Positions 27,091 to 35,172 of a DNA stretch of 64,000 nt are shown here, piece after piece. The position numbers and the translations under genes were made by a program. Origin of the DNA: Pseudomonadota bacterium (GTDB lineage: Bacteria > Pseudomonadota > Alphaproteobacteria > Rhizobiales > Devosiaceae); assembly GCA_023393475.1 (NCBI GenBank), contig JAEWLC010000014.1, positions 1 through 64,000 of the forward strand, given 5' to 3'. Below the pieces are notes generated by a model. It was not told where the DNA came from, did no database searches, and saw only the letters and a list, made by a program, of their open reading frames with translations. Positions within the stretch are counted from its first letter, which is position 1; each line of letters opens with the position of its first letter.

Positions 27091-27939
27091 ATGGATCTGC
27101 ATCTCGAAGCGACCGGCAGCGAACACAGCTTTGCCGGCAAGGACGGGCTCAACATCGCCTACAAGGCGTGGTCCGCCGTGGGAACGCCACGCGGCGTCCT
27201 CGTCATCGTGCCGGGCTTCAATTCGCATAGCGGCTACTACGGCTGGGTCGCCTCTAACCTCGCCGCAGACGGCCTCGCCGTCTACGCAGTGGACCTCCGC
27301 GGCCGCGGCAAATCCGACGGCGAGCGCTTCTACATCGACAGTTTTGGCGACTATGCCAGCGATGTCGATGGTCTCGTGAAGCTCGCCATCGCGGCCAATC
27401 CCGGCCTGCCGCTCTATCTGCTCGGCCACAGCGCTGGCGGCGTCGTCGCCTGCATCTACACGCTCGAGCATCAGACCCAGCTCGCCGGCCTGATCTGCGA
27501 GAGTTTTGCCTACCAGGTCCCGGCGCCGGATTTCGCCATCGCCGCGTTGAAGGGCCTCAGCCACCTCGCCCCGCATGCCCATGTGCTGAAGCTCGCCAAC
27601 AAGGATTTCTCGCGCGATCCGGTGGTTGTCGCTGCCATGGATGCCGATCCGCTGATCGCCAACGAAACGCAGCCGACCAAGACCGTCGCCGAGATGGCCC
27701 GCGCCGATGACCGGCTGAAGCAGAGTTTCGGGCAGTTCACCCTGCCGGTGCTGATCCTCCATGGCACCGAGGACAAGGCCACCCGGCCCTCGGGTAGCCA
27801 GTTCTTCTACGACCATGCCGGCTCGACCGACAAAACCCTCCAGCTCTACGACGGCCATGTGCACGACCTGCTGAACGATATCGGCAAGGAGCAGGTGCTC
27901 GCCGACATTACCAGCTGGATCGACGCGCGCCTGCGCTGA
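27091..27939 (+). CDS. Monoacylglycerol lipase/lysophospholipase-like hydrolase
   Basis: A 282-residue serine hydrolase of the Hydrolase_4 (PldB-like) family. It shows VIVPGFNSHSGYYGWVASNL, the DLRGRGKSDGERFYIDSFGD block, nucleophile elbow GHSAGGVVA, the acid in LHGTEDKATRP and the histidine in YDGHVHDLLND. Such enzymes cleave monoglycerides or lysophospholipids. ATG at 27091 follows AGGAG with good spacing. It lies 44 nt after the second hydrolase and ahead of an MFS exporter, suggesting one induced unit. Confidence 0.9.
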   Translation: MDLHLEATGSEHSFAGKDGLNIAYKAWSAVGTPRGVLVIVPGFNSHSGYYGWVASNLAADGLAVYAVDLRGRGKSDGERFYIDSFGDYASDVDGLVKLAIAANPGLPLYLLGHSAGGVVACIYTLEHQTQLAGLICESFAYQVPAPDFAIAALKGLSHLAPHAHVLKLANKDFSRDPVVVAAMDADPLIANETQPTKTVAEMARADDRLKQSFGQFTLPVLILHGTEDKATRPSGSQFFYDHAGSTDKTLQLYDGHVHDLLNDIGKEQVLADITSWIDARLR

Positions 27940-28004
27940 GCACATCTCTCGGGACGGCCGCGCGCCGTCCCGGCATCCCTTTCGCCCAACGCCCGAGGCC
28001 CAGC

Positions 28005-29174
28005 ATGCCGATCTCGCTATTTGCCCTGTTTCTCAGCACATTCGCGATAGGAACCACCGAGTTCATCATTGCCGGACTGCTGCCCCAGGTCTCGGGCGAC
28101 CTGGGCGTTTCCATCCCGACGGGCGGCTTCCTCGTCACCGCCTATGCCATCGGCGTCGCGATCGGTGGGCCGGTCCTCTCGCTGTCGATGGCGAAGTTGC
28201 CCGGCCGGATGGCAATTCTCCTCTTGCTGGTTGCCTTCACGATTGGACAGGTGGCCTGTGCCGTCGCGCCAACTTACGAACTCATGCTGGCGGCGCGTGT
28301 GCTTGTCGCTGCAACGCACGGCGCGATCTTCGGCGTTGGCGCCATCCTTGCCACCCACCTCGTCAGCGCCGAGCGGGCCGGACGGGCGGTGTCGTATTTG
28401 CTCGCCGGGGTAACCGTAGCTAACGTTCTGGGCGTACCGGCGGGAGCCGCCATCGGCACGGCCTTCGGCTGGCGGGCCGCGTTCTGGTCCGTCGGCCTGC
28501 TTGGCCTTGTCGCAATCGCCGCCGTGTTGCTGCTTGTCCCAAAGACCGAGACGGTGCAGCAGAAGCCGGTAAGCCTGCTATCGCAGTTGCACGTGCTGGG
28601 CCGGCCGGTGGTGTTCCTCACCTTCCTCGTCCTGATCTTCGGCATGATCGGGCAGTTCGCGCTGCTCACCTACATCGTGCCGGTGCTGCACGAAGTGAGC
28701 GGCATTGATCTCTCGACCATTCCGTGGCTGCTGCTCTGCTTCGGCGTCGGCTCCACCGTCGGCGTGCTGGTTGGCGGGCGCCTGTCGGACTGGAAGACCT
28801 TGCCCTCGCTCATCGGCATCCTCGTCGCCCAAGCCGCCACCTACGCCCTCATCAGCCTGGCCATGGGCAATGGCATTGCGATGAGTATCCTGATGGTGGT
28901 CTGGGGGGCGGTGGGCTTCGCCTTCGGCGCACCGGCCCAGGCACGCATCTTGACCGCCGCCAGCGACGCTCCGAACCTCGCCTCGACCCTGATCCCGTCG
29001 GCCTACAATGTCGGCATCGCGCTCGGCGCCGTCGTCGGCTCCCTACTGCTAGGCGCCGGTAGCAGCTACACCGCCCTACCCCTGATCGGCGGCGCAGCCT
29101 CACTCATTGCAGTGGGTATTGCCGTACTGTCCGGAGCCGGTCGACGGCAACGGAATCTACCGGTCACGCCGTAG
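28005..29174 (+). CDS. MFS efflux transporter (AraJ/YdhP-like, DHA1 family)
   Basis: A 389-residue, 12-helix major facilitator. It opens FALFLSTFAIGTTEFIIAGL, typical of AraJ/YdhP sugar or drug exporters, with LPQVSGDLGVSIPTGGFLVT, the GVAIGGPVL helix, and the antiporter-like motif LAGVTVANVLGVPAG. Direction is likely export driven by protons. It is the last gene of the hydrolase cluster (66 nt after the lipase) and may export a product or inducer (inference). Confidence 0.9.
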   Translation: MPISLFALFLSTFAIGTTEFIIAGLLPQVSGDLGVSIPTGGFLVTAYAIGVAIGGPVLSLSMAKLPGRMAILLLLVAFTIGQVACAVAPTYELMLAARVLVAATHGAIFGVGAILATHLVSAERAGRAVSYLLAGVTVANVLGVPAGAAIGTAFGWRAAFWSVGLLGLVAIAAVLLLVPKTETVQQKPVSLLSQLHVLGRPVVFLTFLVLIFGMIGQFALLTYIVPVLHEVSGIDLSTIPWLLLCFGVGSTVGVLVGGRLSDWKTLPSLIGILVAQAATYALISLAMGNGIAMSILMVVWGAVGFAFGAPAQARILTAASDAPNLASTLIPSAYNVGIALGAVVGSLLLGAGSSYTALPLIGGAASLIAVGIAVLSGAGRRQRNLPVTP

Positions 29175-29203
29175 CACTTTGATCTGGAGTTGATGACCGC
29201 TTT

Positions 29204-29218
29204 GCGCCAAAAGGAGAC
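29204..29218 (+). repeat. Short dispersed motif, variant copy 1
   Basis: GCGCCAAAAGGAGAC resembles the 15-nt motif seen exactly or nearly so at 37881-37895 and 50332-50346 (GSGCCAAAAGCGGAC). Each copy lies just downstream of a gene end. Related sequences are scattered in alphaproteobacterial intergenic regions (general knowledge). This copy differs at two positions. Confidence 0.35.
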
Positions 29219-29316
29219 ATTCGCTTCCACTTGCTGCCGGGCTAGCGATAACGAGGCCTTCGGAGACCGCAGCTATGATCATGTTCTCGTTTCCCTAAAC
29301 GGCTCCATAGCCCGGA

Positions 29317-29424
29317 CTACAGTAGGCGGCTGAAATCGACGAAGCAGCCGGCGACGATCAGCAATGAGAGGAAGATCGCGTATGTCGCGATGATCGCGGT
29401 CCTATGTCGTCTAAAGATGGGCAC
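29317..29424 (-). CDS. Tiny single-pass membrane protein (35 aa)
   Basis: A 35-residue frame starting GTG: basic start (PIFRRHRTA), one hydrophobic helix (IIATYAIFLSLLIVAGCFV) and a short tail DFSRLL. It begins 5 nt after the stop of the gene at 29430, on the same strand, as expected in a packed operon. It resembles in design the small MPVD-type membrane proteins at 30710 and 40044. Too short for family assignment. Confidence 0.45.
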   Translation of the reverse strand: MPIFRRHRTAIIATYAIFLSLLIVAGCFVDFSRLL

Positions 29425-29429
29425 TAACT

Positions 29430-29645
29430 TCACGATGACGTTGACGGCGAACGTTGGCGTTCGCCCGGCTGCCACTCATTAACGATCATGCCTCCGAGGC
29501 GCTCGATCGTAGCTCTGCCTATGACAGAGAGTTCCTTGAGGGCGTATAGTCGCTGATCGCCGTCAGCGGTGGCGGATGAATGCTGCAGCTTGTGCCCGTG
29601 ACCAAGGAGCCAAGTCTCGATGGGAACCACTCTATCGATGGGCAC
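29430..29645 (-). CDS. Hypothetical protein (about 71 aa, start uncertain)
   Basis: A small frame containing RVVPIETWLLGHGHKLQHSS and LYALKELSVIGRATIERLGG. The GTG at 29645 is tentative; a GTG at 29720 inside the preceding gene is also in frame. Support comes mostly from its tight packing between the 81-aa gene (29675) and the 35-aa membrane protein (29317). No known domain recognised. Confidence 0.4.
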   Translation of the reverse strand: MPIDRVVPIETWLLGHGHKLQHSSATADGDQRLYALKELSVIGRATIERLGGMIVNEWQPGERQRSPSTSS

Positions 29646-29674
29646 GAGGATGATGACGTCCTTGAGGTCGGTAG

Positions 29675-29920
29675 CTATGGCTTGATGCCCGCCTCTTGCA
29701 ATTTGCGGATCAGCAGCCACCTGGCAGCATGCTCGATATCGGGCACTGAATATTCGTTTCCTTCGACATCGCGGTCACGCTGGTAGCTAGCGATGACGAC
29801 GATTTGCCGCGGCAGCTGGTGATAGTTATAGGTCGAGAAACGCCCGCCAGTAGGCAGGTGCGTGACGGTCCGAGGCCCGCAGCTTTCGAATTGATCATCC
29901 GTCACGGTAACGAGTTGCAT
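29675..29920 (-). CDS. Hypothetical protein, 81 aa
   Basis: Starts MQLVTVTDDQFESCGPRTVT with AGGAAAG before the ATG. The protein has LPTGGRFSTYNYHQLPRQIV and ends in a helix, ARWLLIRKLQEAG. Codon use is like neighbouring genes. The YNY..LP..IVVIASYQRD core suggests beta strands. No domain is recognised. It begins the leftmost unit of the small-gene region, read towards 29317. Confidence 0.6.
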   Translation of the reverse strand: MQLVTVTDDQFESCGPRTVTHLPTGGRFSTYNYHQLPRQIVVIASYQRDRDVEGNEYSVPDIEHAARWLLIRKLQEAGIKP

Positions 29921-30049
29921 TGGACTACTTTCCTGAAGTCAGCGCCGGCGGGGTTTGATGTCCGCCGGCGCCTCTTGCGTCATGAGGTCAGCCTTTGACG
30001 CAAGATTGGATCGGTACCAGCCGGCGGCAATTCCCACCCGCCGGTCAGA

Positions 30050-30640
30050 CTAGTAGTCGTAGCGCATGGGGGAGAGGTCTGCTTCGGGTACCACACGCTC
30101 GAAAGCCTCGTTGTCGCTCTTGACGCGATACAGCAACTGGCGACCCTCGAACGGTAGGACGAATGTCACCGAGCAGTTGCTCGCTTGCTGAGCGTAGCCA
30201 AAGCCGCCGTGCAGCATTTTCAACCGCGCGCCAAGCCCATATCTATGGCGCGGCCTGACCCCGCTGGTTGCGGTTACAGCCTGACCTGCCTGCGGTTCAG
30301 TCGGCACCCTGGGAGCGCTCTTCGTCCGGGCGGACGCCAGCGGAACGGAAATCGCCGGTCGGACAGGCGACCTAACTTGGACGCGCTCCAACGGGTAGTC
30401 AGCTCTGTTGTACAACTCGGCCATTTCCAGGCTGGTGTAGCGCCGTTCGTCGCACTCCATCAGCGCCACTTCATCAAACGGACGAGGACGCTCGATCGCA
30501 AAGCGAAGCGCCTCAGCGGCGGTCTCGAACTGTCGAAATCGGAGTCCATGATGGCGCGTCGTGCCGCGGCCGATGTAAAGTTCGGCCGGCGCGGCAAAGT
30601 CGAAGGACTTCGGCGCGGGGAAAATCTCACTGTCCGTCAC
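30050..30640 (-). CDS. Two-domain protein fusing two small paralogous families of this region
   Basis: A 196-residue protein. Residues about 18-85 (AELYIGRGTTRHHGLRFRQF, then ETAAEALRFAIE and the DERRYTSLEMAELYN end) match the separate proteins at 31706, 44105 and 49226. Residues about 130-192 (RHRYGLGARLKM, then LLYRVKSDNEAFERVVPEAD) match the separate 84-aa protein at 43725. A proline/alanine-rich linker joins the halves. The fusion suggests the two small families act together. Neither has a recognised function. The N-terminal domain seems to be a short alpha/beta unit; the C-terminal one a beta-rich unit ending in ADLSP. Confidence 0.75.
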   Translation of the reverse strand: MTDSEIFPAPKSFDFAAPAELYIGRGTTRHHGLRFRQFETAAEALRFAIERPRPFDEVALMECDERRYTSLEMAELYNRADYPLERVQVRSPVRPAISVPLASARTKSAPRVPTEPQAGQAVTATSGVRPRHRYGLGARLKMLHGGFGYAQQASNCSVTFVLPFEGRQLLYRVKSDNEAFERVVPEADLSPMRYDY

Positions 30641-30709
30641 AGATGCTCCAATTCCGATTGCGCCGCCAGCTGTCGAGCCGGCGGGTATAGGTGATCACCG
30701 CGGAACTGA

Positions 30710-30859
30710 TCAGGAAAGCAGTCCGGTAAAGTTCGTCGCCATATTGAGCGCATAGAGGCCGGCCAAGGTGGCGCCGAAGCCCAACAGGGCCGCGCGCAGG
30801 CGAACATATCTTGACAGCGCCGAGGCAGGCGCGAGTGGCACCGGATGGTCTACGGGCAT
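30710..30859 (-). CDS. Tiny membrane protein of the MPVD family (49 aa)
   Basis: Begins MPVDHPVPLAPASALSRYVR and carries one membrane helix (AALLGFGATLAGLYALNMAT). AAAGG lies 8 nt before the ATG at 30859. Its start and layout match the 45-aa protein at 40044-40181 (MPVDYPEAPAAP then a helix). Both occur in runs of small minus-strand genes. Function unknown. Confidence 0.6.
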   Translation of the reverse strand: MPVDHPVPLAPASALSRYVRLRAALLGFGATLAGLYALNMATNFTGLLS

Positions 30860-30934
30860 GTTATCAGCCTTTGCTTTATTTGAACGGAAACGAAAGTGCG
30901 GGCTGCAAGTCATCTCGGACCGGGGTGCCGAGAC

Positions 30935-31219
30935 TTAGTGAGTCAGTCCGGCATCGAGAACGAGCGCGTCCTCCAGTTCCCGTCGTGAGATGTCGAGCGC
31001 CCTGGTAATTCCGCCATCGACAAGGATCAGGCTCAGCCTGATGACGAACGCAGGCCAGCTGACGTCAAGCGCCGTGCGGGTCTGCCGCACCGTGAAGGTG
31101 CCAGGGGGATGCGGCACGTCCAGCCCCGACAGCAAGAACGGGCGACGAAAGGTGACGGTCCTCGGTGGTGATCCCGCAACCGATTCAGATAAGACGATTT
31201 TGGAAGGGATGGTCACGGC
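30935..31219 (-). CDS. Small protein sharing a domain with the C-terminus of the 47078 gene
   Basis: A 94-residue protein with VTFRRPFLLSGLDVPHPPGT and the TALDVSWPAFVIRLSLILVD block, ending in a helix (RRELEDALVLDAG). It is clearly paralogous to the last 80 residues of the membrane protein at 47078-47647 (SSPFLLPGLDAPHAPGHFEV, REALDVSWAAFV, DDLEDALRRDRA). GTG at 31219 is chosen for GGAGA 6 nt upstream; ATG at 31243 is the alternative. It looks like a two-layer beta fold with one helix; no known name. Confidence 0.65.
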   Translation of the reverse strand, partial: AVTIPSKIVLSESVAGSPPRTVTFRRPFLLSGLDVPHPPGTFTVRQTRTALDVSWPAFVIRLSLILVDGGITRALDISRRELEDALVLDAGLTH

Positions 31220-31336
31220 GGCGTCTCCGACAGCTGACTCCATCCGGAAGCCTGCGGAGCCCAAGCGCCAGGGCCATAAGAACTTGTAACACGGGCGGGG
31301 TGGCAAACCTATCGAATAGTCTGCCGCGGCGCCGCG

Positions 31337-31678
31337 TCACGCGGCGACAGTTTTGCCAGCCATCTGCACAAGCGCCTGCCGCATGGTTGCGAAGGTCTCG
31401 GTCATGGTCTTGACCTCCGCTTCGGCCTCGCGGGCCTTCTTTTCGCCAGGCAGCTTGAGGTCTGCCAGCAGCGTCATCTGATCGTCTATTTCGCTGACGG
31501 CGTCGAGGGCGCGCGAGCGCGTCTGCAGGCGTGTGTCTCCGACAACGGGCGTGCTCGCCAGGTCGTCTTTCCAGATGTCGGTGCGGATGATCAGGCTGGC
31601 TATCTTGCGCTTGAACGGAAGGATCAGTGCATCGCGAACGCGGGCATGATGGACGTCGAGCTTCGAGAGAGTTGCCAT
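31337..31678 (-). CDS. Helical hypothetical protein (113 aa), intact member of a family with a broken copy at 39.4 kb
   Basis: Begins MATLSKLDVHHARVRDALIL and is almost wholly alpha-helical, with a likely coiled coil near the end (KKAREAEAEVKTMTETFATM). The parts KLDVHHARVRDALILPFKRK and QTRSRALDAVSEIDD recur, with a frameshift between them, in the pseudogene at 39316-39508. It lies within a run of same-strand small genes. Function unknown. Confidence 0.65.
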   Translation of the reverse strand: MATLSKLDVHHARVRDALILPFKRKIASLIIRTDIWKDDLASTPVVGDTRLQTRSRALDAVSEIDDQMTLLADLKLPGEKKAREAEAEVKTMTETFATMRQALVQMAGKTVAA

Positions 31679-31705
31679 GGTGATCCCCAGTGTCTGGATT
31701 GCGGA

Positions 31706-31936
31706 TCAGGTAAGGGCAATGCGCTGGCTGTTGAGCCTGGCGAGATCGTCGCCGGTAAACGTACGTCCTGCCACCAGCAGCCGGGCGCCGCGAAGGCTGA
31801 CCGGCGCGGCGTGTTCGAACGCAAAGCATAACGCTTTTGCAGCGCTGCTGAAGCGGCGCGGCCCTAGCGAGAGGGCAGTCGGCCAGTCGCGTCCCAGATA
31901 AAGCTGGGCGCTCGTGGCGTCTTTGGAACTTGTCAT
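31706..31936 (-). CDS. 76-aa protein of the LYLGR/AAKA family
   Basis: Starts MTSSKDATSAQLYLGRDWPT and contains GPRRFSSAAKALCFAFEHAA followed by PVSLRGARLLVAGRTF. The 76-aa protein at 44105 is nearly colinear (same length, GPRRFHTAAKAIRFAIEHAA, PVSMRGATLHVLGERL), and the 49226 and 30050 proteins share the same domain. The fold looks like strand-helix-strand-strand-helix. It is placed beside a cold-shock gene, as is the copy at 49226 and, more loosely, the one at 44105. Function unknown. Confidence 0.7.
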   Translation of the reverse strand: MTSSKDATSAQLYLGRDWPTALSLGPRRFSSAAKALCFAFEHAAPVSLRGARLLVAGRTFTGDDLARLNSQRIALT

Positions 31937-32027
31937 TGGATACTCAGGTCGTCCGGCACTGCCGGTCAGGTCCCCGAGCATGTCGTCGGGAGGTACGGCC
32001 GGAAGATGGTCTCCCGGCCGCAAGCAA

Positions 32028-32240
32028 TCAGGCCATCGAGATGTTGATGGCCGACACGCGGCCGTCGCGGCCAGTCTCGAGGTCGAACATAACCTTGTCG
32101 CCTTCATTGAGGCCGGACATGCCGGCGCGCTCAAGCGCAGAAACATGGATGAACGCATCCTTGCTGCCGTCGTCGGGCTGGATGAAGCCGAAACCCTTGG
32201 TGGAATTGTAGAACTTTACGGTGCCGTTGGTCATTGTCAT
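32028..32240 (-). CDS. cspA: Cold-shock domain protein (copy 1)
   Basis: A 70-residue OB-fold protein that binds single-stranded RNA/DNA. RNP1 is KGFGFIQ and RNP2 is DAFIHVS; the start is MTMTNGTVKFYNSTKGFGFI. It is close to the other two copies in the window (43432 and 49541). Starts at 32240 or 32234 are both possible. Cold-shock proteins melt RNA secondary structure and can act as antiterminators. A leader of over 100 nt without genes lies upstream. Confidence 0.93.
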   Translation of the reverse strand: MTMTNGTVKFYNSTKGFGFIQPDDGSKDAFIHVSALERAGMSGLNEGDKVMFDLETGRDGRVSAINISMA

Positions 32241-32508
32241 GACTTTCAGTTGTGATGTGGGCCCATGAAGGCGAACACTCTCGTTCCCCACCGGCAGTAT
32301 GCCCTGTGAGGTCTAGACGTTCGCGAAGCGGGAGAACCAAACAACCGGCGAGCCGGGAGATCAGAAGCCAGGTTGGCTAAAACGTATGCGCCCTTATCAC
32401 CTACAATGGTGTTCGCAACAAGGCCTGTTCGTATATGCCTCCGTGCGTCATTGGCGATGGTGGGTTCAACAACGCCAGACCGGCGCCAGTAACAATCGGC
32501 GCAACTCT

Positions 32509-33348
32509 TCAGGTCTCTGCCACACTAACGGCTTCGGTCGTCCAGGCGGCCGAGCTACCAGTTTGGCCTACCGGATTGATCCACACTCTCTTGGCCACCG
32601 CGGTCATCTGCCCGTAATAGGTGGAATAGGCCGCATCGGCCGCATCTCGTCCTACGCCGATCCGCACTATGCCGTCGAGTGGGCACTGCCTAGTGGCGTC
32701 AAACAGGTACCAGCGGCCGCCCAGATACGCCTCGAAGACGGCATGGAAATCCTGCGGCTCGAGTTGCCACCCGTAAGCGGATACGAAGCGCGCGGGAATA
32801 CCCAGTGCCCTACAAAAGGTAATGCCGAGATGCGCGAAGTCCCGACACACGCCCGCTCGGAGCTTGAACGTGTCAGCTGCAGATGTTGCGCTGTGACTGC
32901 TGCCGGCGAGGTAGTCGACCTCACGGTAGATCCAGTTGCAGATCTCTGTCACCCTGCCATGCCCTGGATCAAATCCGCCGAACTGGCGCCAGGCGAAACG
33001 GGCCAGTTCATCAGATTGGCAGTAGCGGCTCGAGAAGAGGAAGGGGACGACGCTCATCGGCAGATGCGCAACCGGAATCTCGTGGACCGTCTGCGGTGCT
33101 TGCCTATGCGGCTGAACATCGACCTGCGCCGTGGCAGTGATGGTCACCGGACCTGACGGCAAAAGCATGCGGCGATAGAGATTGCCGCTCGCCTCGTATC
33201 TGTAGACTTCTTCGGGCACTGTGGTCGAGGCAACAACGGCCTGGAAAGCGACGAGATGCTGCGGGCTCTGCAATACGTCCACGCTCAGAAAGAGGGTGGT
33301 TGGCTCCACCACGTCATAGCTTAGCTCGCACCCCACATCGAAGATCAT
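32509..33348 (-). CDS. Transglutaminase-like cysteine protease-fold protein (copy A)
   Basis: A 279-residue protein of the bacterial transglutaminase-like family. After a beta N-terminal domain (about 1-150) comes the catalytic core with RAGVCRDFAHLGITFCRALG (cysteine), QDFHAVFEAYLGGRWYLFDA (histidine and aspartate). The closely related copy at 46219 has serine in place of the histidine. Such proteins act as peptidases or amidases; substrates are mostly unknown. The ATG at 33348 forms an ATGA overlap with the 51-aa gene upstream. No signal peptide, so it is cytosolic. Confidence 0.88.
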   Translation of the reverse strand: MIFDVGCELSYDVVEPTTLFLSVDVLQSPQHLVAFQAVVASTTVPEEVYRYEASGNLYRRMLLPSGPVTITATAQVDVQPHRQAPQTVHEIPVAHLPMSVVPFLFSSRYCQSDELARFAWRQFGGFDPGHGRVTEICNWIYREVDYLAGSSHSATSAADTFKLRAGVCRDFAHLGITFCRALGIPARFVSAYGWQLEPQDFHAVFEAYLGGRWYLFDATRQCPLDGIVRIGVGRDAADAAYSTYYGQMTAVAKRVWINPVGQTGSSAAWTTEAVSVAET

Positions 33349-33500
33349 GACGGTTGTCTGGAGGCCGCCTGCCTGAAGCCGATCAGGCCGCGCCGCACGA
33401 TCTCCTGGCGGATCACCCCCAGCGCCTCCGCGGCACCGGGACCGTTTGCTCGCATGCGAGTCATGTGGATGCGCTCGGTGGTGCGGGATGTCATGAACAT
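33345..33500 (-). CDS. Short upstream partner of the transglutaminase gene (51 aa)
   Basis: A 51-residue basic protein starting MFMTSRTTERIHMTRMRANG and containing GVIRQEIVRRGLIGFRQAAS. AAGGACC precedes the ATG at 33500. Its TGA overlaps the transglutaminase ATG (ATGA). A relative with RRDIVRDGLIGF lies at 36597-36794 and also overlaps its downstream gene by ATGA. Both may be small coupled partners or translation-leader peptides. No domain known. Confidence 0.6.
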   Translation of the reverse strand: MFMTSRTTERIHMTRMRANGPGAAEALGVIRQEIVRRGLIGFRQAASRQPS

Positions 33501-33635
33501 TTGAGGGGTCCTTCTTGTTCGAACCAACCCGCTGAACCGGTCTCGGTTGCCCTGCTTTATGCTCCGGCAATCGGAACCGGTGCGACCTCAGCAGGTTGCT
33601 GCCACGTGGCATGACGCCCGATTGACTGGTGGGGG

Positions 33636-33884
33636 ATGCCCCGATACTTTTTTGACCTGTACGAAGAGACGGCCACGATCGATGAAGATGGCACTGAATG
33701 CCGTGACCTTGATGCGGCACGCTTTTTGGCCTTGCGAACCTTAGGCAACATCGTCGCAGACCTTACTCCGCTCGGTATAGACCCAACCGAACTGGCCACC
33801 CATGTGAGGGATGAGGAGGGTGACGTAGTGTTTATCGTCGCGCTCCGTCTCACAACACACCAGCCTCACTCGACGAGAAACTGA
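33636..33884 (+). CDS. DUF6894-type small protein
   Basis: An 82-residue protein beginning MPRYFFDLYEETATIDEDGT. The order of elements (RYFFD, D.EG.E, LDAAR..ALRTL, a helix, then VRDEEGDVVFIVALRL) is the standard pattern of DUF6894, a short family abundant in Hyphomicrobiales and of unknown role. It is one of the few plus-strand genes within a minus-strand run, so it has its own promoter in the 33501-33635 space. Confidence 0.8.
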   Translation: MPRYFFDLYEETATIDEDGTECRDLDAARFLALRTLGNIVADLTPLGIDPTELATHVRDEEGDVVFIVALRLTTHQPHSTRN

Positions 33885-34001
33885 GACGTGGGGTCGCGGA
33901 ATCGGTTTGGCCCGACGTATTTGTATCCGCACTGACTAGCCCGGGGGAATGTCGGCGCAAGCGCTCGCAGTAAGTGCTCCAGGCAGAACAGGAGGCTGGT
34001 C

Positions 34002-34652
34002 CTATGACCGAACCAGCAGGACTCCAAACAGCACCGCCGCCCAGTGCGAGGCCGCCGCAACAAGGACATGACCGTGCCAGATCGCCTTTGCGTACTGCAA
34101 GCGCCTGTTGAGATAGAACGCTACTCCAGTCGAATAAAGTGCCCCGCCCAATCCGAGCAGCGCGAGGACCAGGACGGAGGTCACGCCCGCCAAGGGGAAG
34201 GCGGCAATCGCGCCAACCCAGGCGATGCCGAGATAGACTGGCACCCACACCTTCTGTCCGATCGACGGCAGGAAGACCTTACCCAGCATGCCTAGTCCGG
34301 CAAGGGCCCACAGGGTTGCTGTGAGGACCCAAGCCCAAGTGCCGGAGAGCAGGTAGGCCGTGAACGGGGTGAAGGTCGCTGCGATCATGAGGAAAATCCC
34401 TACATGATCCAGTCGCCTCAGGAACGGTTGCCAGCGAGTGCGGGAGAAGTTGTAGGCAGTCGAAAACCCGAACATGGCTATGGCGCCCACCGAGTAGATC
34501 GAAACGACAGCGAGTTTGCCCGGATCAGGATCTTGCAGGCCCAGCCCAAGCAGAACGACGCCGCCTAGGATAGCCAAACTGATTCCAAGAACATGGACGA
34601 AGAAGTCGGCGAAACGCGCCTCAGGACTAGGATAGTGCGGTCGCGCAGTCAT
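34002..34652 (-). CDS. HlyIII/PAQR-like membrane protein (copy A)
   Basis: A 216-residue protein with seven predicted membrane helices, of the haemolysin III (YqfA/PAQR) family. Conserved marks are FGFSTAYNFSRTRWQPFLRR, then LDHVGIFLMIAATFTPFTAY and a final IWHGHVLVAAASHWAAVLFG with the zinc-binding-type histidines. Bacterial members have been linked to membrane or lipid balance. ATG at 34652 follows AGAGG. A relative is at 47720. In both places the family sits within 1-2 kb of a transglutaminase gene. Confidence 0.88.
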   Translation of the reverse strand: MTARPHYPSPEARFADFFVHVLGISLAILGGVVLLGLGLQDPDPGKLAVVSIYSVGAIAMFGFSTAYNFSRTRWQPFLRRLDHVGIFLMIAATFTPFTAYLLSGTWAWVLTATLWALAGLGMLGKVFLPSIGQKVWVPVYLGIAWVGAIAAFPLAGVTSVLVLALLGLGGALYSTGVAFYLNRRLQYAKAIWHGHVLVAAASHWAAVLFGVLLVRS

Positions 34653-34779
34653 GGAACCTCTAGACAACAGTTGCGAGCCTTCAACATTGGGATGCCGCTG
34701 CAACACGACCGAGTGCTCGTTTCGGTGGCCAGGTCGCACCCTTGGCTCGCGTTCAGCTCGCGTCATGACTGTGGCTCTG

Positions 34780-35001
34780 CTAGCTGCTACCTAGGTCCTC
34801 GTCGTCGATGAGGCGGCGCAGTGCAGCGCCTTGCGGCGTATTGTGTTCACGCGAGAGAAAGTCGTGCAGATCGAGCTCACGGCTGCGTCCGCCGGACGAA
34901 ACATTCGGCTGGTGCCTGACTGTGGCGCCTTCGGTACCCCCGCGGATCAGCAGCCAGTGGTCGCCGTTCTCGCTGCTATAGAACACTAGATCATTGGACA
35001 T
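34780..35001 (-). CDS. 73-aa hypothetical protein of the FYSSENGD family
   Basis: Begins MSNDLVFYSSENGDHWLLIR and continues with VRHQPNVSSGGRSRELDLHD, FLSREHNTPQGAALRRLIDD. The 81-aa protein at 50034 matches over almost its full length (FYSSANGDQWLLI, VRHQPNASSGGQSRDTDLDD, FLSRDHSTPQGAALREMLDE). GGAGAC precedes the ATG. The first half looks like a beta hairpin, the second a helix. Function unknown. Confidence 0.75.
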   Translation of the reverse strand: MSNDLVFYSSENGDHWLLIRGGTEGATVRHQPNVSSGGRSRELDLHDFLSREHNTPQGAALRRLIDDEDLGSS

Positions 35002-35172
35002 GAAGGTCTCCGTCGCGAGCGATGCTCGAAGATCGGAGAACGCTTGAAGTGCGCCTTTGGAAACATTCTTTTAGTCGCGCACGGCGACGGTCTCCCAAAG
35101 GAGACGACCGGCGCTCCGCGCTGCACAAGCATCAGTGACCCAGTGCAGTCCATGCATGATGCATGGATACGT

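Noticed and set aside
26803..27945. Minus-strand frame of 380 codons
   Set aside because: Antisense to two well-supported alpha/beta hydrolases.
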